From Euryarchaeota archaeon UBA36 (GTDB lineage: Archaea > Thermoplasmatota > Poseidoniia > Poseidoniales > Thalassarchaeaceae), in the NCBI GenBank assembly GCA_002496485.1, contig DAJW01000030.1:1-6238 (forward strand): 6,238 bases of DNA, in the 5' to 3' direction. Positions 1 to 5,794 of the stretch are shown here, piece by piece (the first letter of the stretch is position 1; each line of letters begins with the position of its first letter). The notes under the pieces are model-generated. The model was not told the DNA's origin, searched no databases, and saw only the letters and a list, made by a program, of their open reading frames with translations. The position numbers were made by a program, and so were the translations under genes.

Positions 1-1
1 G

Positions 2-730
2 ACCTTGATGCTCCTTTGTAGCACAGGATTAGATTTTAGACAATGGAAGAAGCTGCCAAGCCTACTTCCTGACCGAAAGATGATTTGTTTAACCTACTTA
101 GGATACGAACCATCTGAATCATGGAATGACGATTATTCAGTAGAAAATGATTATTACGCAGCAGAGTTTCTCCTAAACCAAGAAAATGGAGAAATAGATA
201 TTTTCGGCCATTCATACGGTGGTTTCATTGCTCTAAAATTAGCTGCAAATAATCCCCATAAGGTGAGAAAAATTGCACTCCATGAACCTACTGCATGGGG
301 CTGTTTGAAATTTACAGATAAGGATGAACTAAAAGATGAATTCGGAGAAGTTGTAGAGACTTTTTTTACTGAAGATTTACCACCAGAAGAATTCCTTCAA
401 GATTTTGTAGATTATTGGAATGAACCAGGGCACTGGAAATCTATGACTACAGAACGGAAAAATCATTGGAGAAGCATTCAACCAAAAATTTTAGCTGAAG
501 TTAGGCATCTGTGTTATGATGAAACTACTCCCGAATTTTACAGAAGAATTAGTCAGCCAGTACTGATGTCTTTGAGTAAGGATACGCCTAAACATCATTA
601 TGAAGTATGCTCAATTTTATCTAAAAATATCCCTAATATCAATTTAATTCATGTTCCTGGGGGACATATGGGAATAATTACTCATCCCGAATCAGTTCTT
701 TTTCCATTCTCAGAGTGGATAAAATACTAA
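2..730 (+). CDS. Alpha/beta hydrolase fold protein, 5' end cut by window edge
   Basis: This is a probable soluble hydrolase of the alpha/beta fold; the substrate cannot be told. Numbering from the TTG at 5, the nucleophile elbow GHSYGG lies at residues 68-73 (Ser70). The following HEP (93-95) is typical of this family after strand 6, a likely acid is Asp193 in SKDTP, and the catalytic His is His221 in GGHMG near the C terminus. The reading frame is open to the left edge (codon 2-4 is Thr). The first visible residues (LMLLCSTGLDFRQW) match the strand-3/oxyanion-loop region that normally follows 20 or more residues, so the true start is almost certainly outside the window and the TTG/ATG at 5/8 are internal codons. 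The usual His-Gly of the oxyanion loop is replaced by Cys5-Ser6. It faces the - strand operon tail to tail, its TAA overlapping the stop of the DoxX gene, so it is probably a separate transcription unit. Family call is firm; specific function is unknown. Confidence 0.85.
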   Translation, partial: TLMLLCSTGLDFRQWKKLPSLLPDRKMICLTYLGYEPSESWNDDYSVENDYYAAEFLLNQENGEIDIFGHSYGGFIALKLAANNPHKVRKIALHEPTAWGCLKFTDKDELKDEFGEVVETFFTEDLPPEEFLQDFVDYWNEPGHWKSMTTERKNHWRSIQPKILAEVRHLCYDETTPEFYRRISQPVLMSLSKDTPKHHYEVCSILSKNIPNINLIHVPGGHMGIITHPESVLFPFSEWIKY

Positions 731-1125
731 TTGGATTTTGCAGAAAATGGAAACCACTTACCAATCCATAAAAAAATTATTATTAGAATAAATTGTATTA
801 AACCTCGTACTAAATGCCCGGTTTGCGATAATTTTGAACCACCAATCGGAATATCATTTATCCACATATTCAGATTAGCCCAATAGAGTAAAACCAACAT
901 AATAGCCATTGATAAAGCTGAGATTTTCTGTGTATTTGGGATGATTACTCCAATCCCAAGGATAATTTCAAAGATACCACTCGAGTATACCCAAAATTTC
1001 GGATTACCAAGAACTGATGGAACTATAGGTTCAAACCATTCAGGATCTCTGAAATGTTGAATTCCAATCCATATGAAACTGATTCCAAGAACAACCGATG
1101 TAATTTGGCGTGCTATTTCTTCCAT
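727..1125 (-). CDS. DoxX-family integral membrane protein
   Basis: A 132-residue membrane protein with about four hydrophobic helices (near residues 8-23, 44-63, 68-85 and 105-121), the usual size and topology for DoxX/DoxX-like proteins. Family-type motifs are GIQHF (21-25) followed by P28, F31 and IVP (34-36) after helix 1, the second-helix pattern GIFEIILGIGVIIP (50-63), and HLVRGLIQ (104-111) leading into helix 4. DoxX proteins were named for a subunit of a terminal quinol oxidase/thiosulfate:quinone oxidoreductase, but most homologues are uncharacterised membrane proteins tied to redox stress, so a quinone or redox role here is inference. It is the last gene of the - strand run: its ATG comes 2 nt after the TAA of the ABA4-like gene, so it is probably translationally coupled; no clear Shine-Dalgarno is seen. 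Its TAG stop overlaps the end of the facing hydrolase gene. Confidence 0.8.
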   Translation of the reverse strand: MEEIARQITSVVLGISFIWIGIQHFRDPEWFEPIVPSVLGNPKFWVYSSGIFEIILGIGVIIPNTQKISALSMAIMLVLLYWANLNMWINDIPIGGSKLSQTGHLVRGLIQFILIIIFLWIGKWFPFSAKSN

Positions 1126-1127
1126 GA

Positions 1128-1577
1128 TTAACTATTCTTACTTCTAGTTAATAACATATGTAATATGACTCCTACGGGCATCAACATTACTCCAAAGAAA
1201 ACACTAACCCATCTGACCCAATCGTCACTTTCAAACTCCAAACATCTTCTCCACATCCATCTAGTGATGAATATATCTCCTGCAACCATATGGGCCCATG
1301 CAGCCGATGCACCAGCTCTTGTACCTAACAATTCTACTAACGAATTCATTACATTTTCTATCTTAAATCCGCCCTCTAGCATATTGTTTCCTGCATCAAT
1401 CATTCCGCTTGGATCAGAAAATACTATCATTAGCCAAATTATGATTGGGCCCATGAATGACAAATTAAGATTCATAATTTTCTCAGTTTGTTTGTGATGA
1501 GGATAAACTAGCATTGCTATCCAAAAAGGACCAATCCACATTGTTGAAGCGAAGAAGAAAATATCATAAATATCCAT
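1128..1577 (-). CDS. ABA4-like (DUF4281) membrane protein, putative carotenoid-modifying factor
   Basis: A 149-residue membrane protein from the ATG at 1577, with about four hydrophobic segments (near 5-25, 40-53, 90-108, 122-143). It matches the pattern of plant ABA4 and its cyanobacterial relatives: an N-terminal FWIAMLVYPHHKQTEKIM block (18-35), then a Trp-x-His...Asp block in SAAWAHMVAGDIF (about 91-103; W94, H96, D101), and a C-terminal block ending MLMPVGVILHMLL (131-143; P134, G136, H140). In Arabidopsis ABA4 is required for neoxanthin formation from violaxanthin, although its exact chemistry is not settled. Here it follows directly on a CrtI-type desaturase, which supports a carotenoid role by context; the reaction is unknown. 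A GTG nine bases upstream (1586) would overlap the crtI stop by 4 nt and give 152 residues. I prefer the ATG because GTGAT at 1586-1582 is well placed as its ribosome binding site. Family call is recognised from motifs by eye, without a profile search. Confidence 0.8.
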   Translation of the reverse strand: MDIYDIFFFASTMWIGPFWIAMLVYPHHKQTEKIMNLNLSFMGPIIIWLMIVFSDPSGMIDAGNNMLEGGFKIENVMNSLVELLGTRAGASAAWAHMVAGDIFITRWMWRRCLEFESDDWVRWVSVFFGVMLMPVGVILHMLLTRSKNS

Positions 1578-1581
1578 GTAA

Positions 1582-1586
1582 ATCAC
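1582..1586 (-). promoter_or_regulatory. Ribosome binding site GTGAT overlapping the crtI stop
   Basis: GTGAT, complementary to the AUCAC at the 3' end of archaeal 16S rRNA, lies 4 nt before the ATG at 1577. It contains the TGA stop of crtI, which suggests the two genes are translationally coupled. It also explains why the GTG at 1586 is probably not the start. The same GTGAT element precedes the TrmB-like gene. Confidence 0.5.
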
Positions 1587-3145
1587 TTATTTACTATCTT
1601 TGGTTTTCTTAAATCTTCAAACCAAGTAGATTCCCCATTCCAGTCTGGCTCAATTCCTAATTCAGCACAAATTAATTTTGCAGTAATTCTTCCACTTTCT
1701 AGAATTGTTGGGAGGCCACTACCAGGATGTGTTCCCCCACCGACTAGAAATAATCCTTTCAATTCTTCAAATTTATTTTGTGGCCTCTTCCATAGCATTT
1801 GGTCAAGACCGTGTGCTAGATTGAATACAGCACCTCTAAATATATCTCTGGATGACCAGTCGTCTGGAGTAACTATCGTCTCTGAAACGATATGTTCTTT
1901 CAGATTAGAAAAACCTAGATTTTCCATCTGCTTCAATATAACATCCCTATAATCATATTTTATTTCATCCCAATTTATCTCTGAATGTGAGGTACTAGCA
2001 GGCACTAAAACATAAATTGTAGAATGTCCCTCAGGTGCCATTGACGGATCTGTTATACAGGCATTTTGTACATATATTGACGGATCATCCCATGTAACTT
2101 GATTCTCTGTGACTTCTCTCAGATTTTTCTTGTAATCTTTGGCAGCATAAATTTGGTGATGAGGTGTATCATATAATTTATCAATACCGAGATATAGCAT
2201 AAATGTTGAACATGAATATTTCTTTTTATCTATTTTCTTATCAGACCATTTTTTACGGAGTTTATCTGGAACGAGACCCTTCATTCCGGTTGCAAAGTCA
2301 ACATTCATGACATATTTATCTGCTCTGTAAATTCCTTTCTCAGTCTTTGCACCAGAAACAGTCTTCCCTTCAAATAAGAAATCTTTTACAGGCTCATTAA
2401 GCTTAATGTTCACTCCAAGATTTTCTGCAATCTTGCCCATTTTTTCGGTTATTGTCCCTAATCCGCCTTTGGCATGGAATACACCATGTTCATATTCAAG
2501 AAATGCGAGTATTGTAAATAGACTCGGAGCTTGAAACGGACTCATACCAAGATATTTGGTCTGAAAAGACATTGCAAGTTGCATTCGCTCGTCAGGAAAA
2601 TGCTTCGCTAAATCTGATGCCACACTCCTCCATGGCCTCAGAACCTTAGCCACTCTCATTGCTCTTCTATTTACCAAATCCAATGGACCTTTCCACGGAG
2701 AATTTAGACAGTTTTTCGATAAACTTAGCTTTCTTCTATTATCTTCAATGTATCTTCTGAAACCTTCAGCATTTTTTTCTCCGCATAAATTATTAATTTG
2801 CTGAGTAACATCATCCAAATCAGTTGAAGCATTGATACTGCCACCTGCTCCAAAGACTAATCTGTAGTTTGGATCTATAGGCAATAACTCGAGGTGTTCA
2901 TGTGCGTCCATTCCTAGTGATTTGAAAATCTCTTCGGCTATTTCTGGATAGTGAAAAAATGTTGGCCCATTATCAAATTTAAATCCATCTTTCTCAAAAA
3001 CTCTGGTTCTTCCACCAACCGCATCAGATTTTTCGAGAATTGTAACACTTACTCCCGCTTTAGCGAGTAGCATTGCAGCTGATAATCCACCTGGGCCTGC
3101 ACCTACAATAAGAACATCTGAAGTGTACTCTGCGGACGCAACCAT
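1583..3145 (-). CDS. crtI: CrtI-family carotenoid desaturase/oxidoreductase (phytoene desaturase-like)
   Basis: A 520-residue FAD-dependent enzyme of the CrtI family, which introduces double bonds into phytoene or acts on related C30-C50 polyenes at the membrane surface. The N-terminal Rossmann motif is GAGPGG (15-20), with the ribose-binding acid Glu38 and then GGRTR (44-48). The substrate-side segment NGPTFFHYPEIAEEIF (59-74) and the DPNYRLVF block (91-98) are typical of CrtI. The C-terminal FAD-binding signature runs from LFLVGGGTHPG (465-475) through SGRITAKLI (484-492). Length is slightly above the usual 490-510. The start at 3145 is preceded by GAGGTG and no other start occurs before the nucleotide-binding motif. 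The C-terminal motif reads GLPTILESGR where many bacterial CrtI proteins have GVPGV-type residues, so it may be a relative such as a CrtD-like desaturase. No phytoene synthase or lycopene cyclase is in the window, so the exact reaction is open; the symbol denotes the family. Confidence 0.88.
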   Translation of the reverse strand: MVASAEYTSDVLIVGAGPGGLSAAMLLAKAGVSVTILEKSDAVGGRTRVFEKDGFKFDNGPTFFHYPEIAEEIFKSLGMDAHEHLELLPIDPNYRLVFGAGGSINASTDLDDVTQQINNLCGEKNAEGFRRYIEDNRRKLSLSKNCLNSPWKGPLDLVNRRAMRVAKVLRPWRSVASDLAKHFPDERMQLAMSFQTKYLGMSPFQAPSLFTILAFLEYEHGVFHAKGGLGTITEKMGKIAENLGVNIKLNEPVKDFLFEGKTVSGAKTEKGIYRADKYVMNVDFATGMKGLVPDKLRKKWSDKKIDKKKYSCSTFMLYLGIDKLYDTPHHQIYAAKDYKKNLREVTENQVTWDDPSIYVQNACITDPSMAPEGHSTIYVLVPASTSHSEINWDEIKYDYRDVILKQMENLGFSNLKEHIVSETIVTPDDWSSRDIFRGAVFNLAHGLDQMLWKRPQNKFEELKGLFLVGGGTHPGSGLPTILESGRITAKLICAELGIEPDWNGESTWFEDLRKPKIVNK

Positions 3146-3146
3146 G

Positions 3147-3152
3147 CACCTC
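3147..3152 (-). promoter_or_regulatory. Ribosome binding site of the crtI-like gene
   Basis: GAGGTG (AGAGGTG with the preceding base) is a strong match to the anti-Shine-Dalgarno of archaeal 16S rRNA. It sits only 1 nt before the ATG at 3145, an unusually short spacing, but no alternative start downstream fits better. It is the strongest ribosome binding site in the window, suggesting the gene can be translated independently of the upstream gene. Confidence 0.55.
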
Positions 3153-3167
3153 TGACCCGATTCAAGA

Positions 3168-3191
3168 TTATAATATACAGTTTTATATTTT
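3168..3191 (-). promoter_or_regulatory. Possible internal archaeal promoter (TATA-like) before crtI
   Basis: The largest gap in the operon (37 nt, 3146-3182) and the last codons of the UbiB-like gene hold the A/T-only stretches AAAAATATAAAA (3192-3181) and TATATTATAA (about 3178-3169) on the - strand. If AAATATAAA is a TATA box, transcription would begin near 3160, leaving a short leader that carries the GAGGTG site. In an AT-rich genome such stretches arise by chance and no BRE element is clear, so this is tentative. Confidence 0.3.
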
Positions 3192-4400
3192 TAGACCTTT
3201 TTTAAATTCTTCAAGTGCAGGCCCCATTTCTTTGATTAATTTAACATGAGGATGAGTTCTTATTACTAATCCATCCATATACATCAATGATCTGATTATT
3301 GGAAACCCTTCTTCTCCAAAATCCGCTCCTGCTTCTTCAACTGCCGCTCTTACAGTCGCCATCATTACTTCTGTCAGACTCTGTTCTCCTACTGTTCTAT
3401 CCTCAAATCCGGCATAAATTTCATACATGACTTGCTTGAATTTTTCTACACTTTTTTCCGAAGGTTTTTTTTCCGCTAATTCCAATAAGGAATCGAAAGC
3501 TGCTTCCTTTTCATTTTTTGATAAATTTTCAAAGAAATTAAATAATGATTTGCTAACCTTTTTTGGTGCGTAACAAATAGCACCATTATCAATAAATACA
3601 AATTTTCCATCATCATCTATTATGCAATTTCCGGGGTGTAAATCTCCATGAAAAGTTCCAACTCCAAACATATAGCCACCATGAATTCTGAATAATTCTA
3701 ATAAGTAATTCCAGTCAATGTTCTGAGTTTGAATTCCTTCTTCTAAGGTCTTTCCTTCAATATATTCAGAAACTAAAATACTCTCATTTGATAATTTATC
3801 CCAATATTTTGGAAATTTCAATCTATGCATTGGAAAATCCTCTTCCAATTCTTCCTGGATTCTCATTAGCTCATTTCCACCTTGAATTTCATTACGCAAA
3901 TCCAATTCTCTTGTGGTATAATCTTCAACATGATTTAGTAAAGACAGAGGATTACCTACTTTTCTTAGTTTTCTAGAAAAAAATAAGAAAACTCTCAACC
4001 AATTTTTCATTCTTCTTACGTCTTTGATAAATTTCTTTTTGTGTTCTCCCTTGACTACTTTGACAACTACTTCATCACCAGAATTTAACCTCGCTCTATG
4101 TACTTGACCTACAGAAGCTGCTGCTAAAGGTTCAGTATCGAACCATTCAATTTTTTCGAGTAATTCGCTATTTCCCCGGTTTTCAATTATGGACCAAACA
4201 TCTTCTGAATCAATAGTATGTGCATTACGGTACAAAGTTTGTAATTGTTTACATTTTTCCATCGATAATAAATCTGGCCTCAATGCAAAAATCTGCGACA
4301 ATTTTACGGCTAGTAGGCCTTGCCTTTGAATCCAGTCTAAATCTGCTGGACCATCTCTCAATATCTGTCTCATAAATTTAAGAAAAGTCAGAAGCCGCAT
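3183..4400 (-). CDS. ABC1/UbiB-family atypical protein kinase-like protein
   Basis: A 405-residue member of the ABC1/ADCK/UbiB family, atypical kinases or ATPases that support quinone and isoprenoid-lipid metabolism in bacteria and mitochondria; the archaeal role is not established. Visible motifs in order: a KxGQ-type motif reading KLSQ (33-36) followed by RPDLLS (41-46), the Ala-rich nucleotide loop AAASVGQVHRA (93-103), a candidate nucleotide-binding Lys114 in VVVKVV, the ELDLRNE motif (165-171), the catalytic loop HGDLHPGN (251-258), and the metal-binding Asp271 in IDNG. Two family positions differ from the usual: Gly of KxGQ is Ser, and DFG reads DNG. Unlike E. coli UbiB there is no obvious C-terminal membrane anchor. 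The ATG follows the regulator gene's stop by 14 nt and is preceded by a weak GAGAG site. Next downstream is a carotenoid desaturase, so a role in an isoprenoid pathway is a reasonable inference. The exact substrate is unknown. Confidence 0.88.
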   Translation of the reverse strand: MRLLTFLKFMRQILRDGPADLDWIQRQGLLAVKLSQIFALRPDLLSMEKCKQLQTLYRNAHTIDSEDVWSIIENRGNSELLEKIEWFDTEPLAAASVGQVHRARLNSGDEVVVKVVKGEHKKKFIKDVRRMKNWLRVFLFFSRKLRKVGNPLSLLNHVEDYTTRELDLRNEIQGGNELMRIQEELEEDFPMHRLKFPKYWDKLSNESILVSEYIEGKTLEEGIQTQNIDWNYLLELFRIHGGYMFGVGTFHGDLHPGNCIIDDDGKFVFIDNGAICYAPKKVSKSLFNFFENLSKNEKEAAFDSLLELAEKKPSEKSVEKFKQVMYEIYAGFEDRTVGEQSLTEVMMATVRAAVEEAGADFGEEGFPIIRSLMYMDGLVIRTHPHVKLIKEMGPALEEFKKGLKI

Positions 4401-4414
4401 CTCTCTCGAACCCG

Positions 4415-5785
4415 TTATTCAGAATCCAACATGATATTGTATTTAGAGAAATTTTCTTCCTTATTTGTAACTATCTCTCTTTCAATTTTCACATTACTAT
4501 CAGAAGAATATCTGTTAATCAAGGCCCCTTCGATAATTCCATCATCTAATGACCAAATTGGAAGGCTTTCTGAATCTTCAAAACTCGAGAGATTGACCTT
4601 TATATGGAAATTAGGATCTATATCGTAATTCAGTTGCCCCAGTCCAGCATATTCCCACCAGTCCATCATTTCATTTAGGAATTCTATATGATCTTCTATA
4701 TTTCTAAGACTAAATGCTAATTCTTCTCCTACTCTATTTCCAACCTGTCTAAGCAAAGATTCTGTATTGATTCCAAATGCGCCTAGACTCGCAATTCCAC
4801 CAGATTGTAATTTCTTCCTAGCTTCACTTATTTCGAGACTAGAAGCTATGAAAGCTTCAGCATTGAAAGGTGTATCGACCTCGGGCAATGCATCATTAAT
4901 CTGCAAGACTTCTCTAATTTTGTCTAGGAATGAACCACCATCAATTGTAAGTTTTAACGGATCAGCTATTCTTTCCTCCGTGAATCTCTTTGAAGCTGTG
5001 TCAAAATCAGTAGACTCTTCCCAAATAGTATCGATTAAATTCTTTTGTGACTCAGCAAATGGTAAGGATTCAATCACTAAAGCAGCATCATTCCTACCCC
5101 TACCCACCGGATTATCTTCTGCATTTAGATACTGAATTACTTGCTTATTATCTTCCAAAGCTCCCTGAGCATCCAAATCTTCAGAATGCCTTACCTGGAT
5201 AGAATCATGAAGTTCCGAATAAAATCTAATTGTTCTTCGGTCAAGTTGAGTCAACACTCTAACGTTAACTCCTCTTTCTGCTGCTTTATTCACCGAAGTA
5301 ATTGTTGCAGTTCTACAAATATGCAGAATACCAAATTTTCCTAGTATCAATACTAAATCATATTCTGCTTCATCTGCCATCTTCTCTATCTTTTTCATGA
5401 TGTGAACTCTCTCTTTCAATACTGCAAACTTTGCTTCTTCATCTTTAGCTATTGCTTCAGCTGATTCAGCTGTATAATTAATCCCCTTTTGTAGCTCTTC
5501 AAATCCTTGCTCAATACGAAGTAACTGATCTTTTCTTATACCAATTAGATGTCTTACAGCTTCATTGATTGGTGGACTAGAAAATCTCATTGGCCTGTCA
5601 GCAGTAACAGTAACCAGCCCTATAGTCTGTAATCTTTCTAGGGAATTGTATGCATCAAGCCTAGTGGTGCCAAGTTCTTTAGCGAGCTCACTAGCTTTGA
5701 GATTAGATTTACTAGACAATACAATCACTGCATCTACCTCCCTTTCAGACAGGCCTGCATCAGTTAAAATCTGCTTCCAACTCAT
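4415..5785 (-). CDS. TrmB-like transcriptional regulator with C-terminal V4R-like domain
   Basis: A 456-residue archaeal-type regulator. Residues about 10-68 form the TrmB winged helix-turn-helix (LKASELAKELGTTRLDAYNSL recognition region, 29-49, then a wing at 57-69). A helical, probably coiled-coil linker (80-135) leads to a PLD-like TrmB sensor region (about 118-258) with the characteristic block AAERGVNVRVLTQ (168-180) and the closing pattern NLIDTIWEES (249-258). After a linker, residues about 325-456 resemble a V4R domain (4-vinyl reductase/small-molecule-binding): LLRQVGNRVGEELA, then GLGQLN, then DDGIIEGALINR, then VKIERE. The cysteines usual in the V4R metal site are absent; the whole protein has one Cys (157), outside this domain. 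The ATG is 9 nt after the peroxiredoxin stop with GTGAT 3 nt before it. Being inside the operon, it may well control it, responding to a hydrophobic or redox-linked ligand; that is inference. TrmB part is secure, the V4R call fairly likely. Confidence 0.83.
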   Translation of the reverse strand: MSWKQILTDAGLSEREVDAVIVLSSKSNLKASELAKELGTTRLDAYNSLERLQTIGLVTVTADRPMRFSSPPINEAVRHLIGIRKDQLLRIEQGFEELQKGINYTAESAEAIAKDEEAKFAVLKERVHIMKKIEKMADEAEYDLVLILGKFGILHICRTATITSVNKAAERGVNVRVLTQLDRRTIRFYSELHDSIQVRHSEDLDAQGALEDNKQVIQYLNAEDNPVGRGRNDAALVIESLPFAESQKNLIDTIWEESTDFDTASKRFTEERIADPLKLTIDGGSFLDKIREVLQINDALPEVDTPFNAEAFIASSLEISEARKKLQSGGIASLGAFGINTESLLRQVGNRVGEELAFSLRNIEDHIEFLNEMMDWWEYAGLGQLNYDIDPNFHIKVNLSSFEDSESLPIWSLDDGIIEGALINRYSSDSNVKIEREIVTNKEENFSKYNIMLDSE

Positions 5786-5788
5786 TTA

Positions 5789-5793
5789 ATCAC
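5789..5793 (-). promoter_or_regulatory. Ribosome binding site GTGAT of the TrmB-like gene
   Basis: GTGAT lies 3 nt before the ATG at 5785, in the 9-nt gap after the peroxiredoxin stop. It pairs with the AUCAC end of archaeal 16S rRNA and matches the element seen before the ABA4-like gene, which supports the chosen start. Confidence 0.45.
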
Positions 5794-5794
5794 A

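Noticed and set aside
1165..1497. Open frame of 110 codons on the + strand
   Set aside because: It lies entirely antisense to the ABA4-like gene, which has clear family motifs; the translation shows no recognisable domain.
1584..1586. GTG as start of the ABA4-like gene, giving a GTGA overlap with crtI
   Set aside because: Possible, but the same bases form a well-spaced GTGAT ribosome binding site for the ATG at 1577, a pattern repeated before the TrmB-like gene; kept as the alternative.
3146..3200. TrmB-type operator palindrome (TACTNNNAGTA-like) in the intergenic gaps
   Set aside because: None was found in the 37-nt gap before crtI or in the shorter gaps; the main operon promoter lies beyond the right edge.
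4767..5135. Open frame of 122 codons on the + strand
   Set aside because: It is antisense to the TrmB-like gene and its low-complexity Ser/Leu/Ile-rich translation is what a reverse reading of an AT-rich gene gives.
5565..5789. Open frame of 74 codons on the + strand
   Set aside because: It is antisense to the helix-turn-helix part of the regulator gene, with no independent coding evidence.
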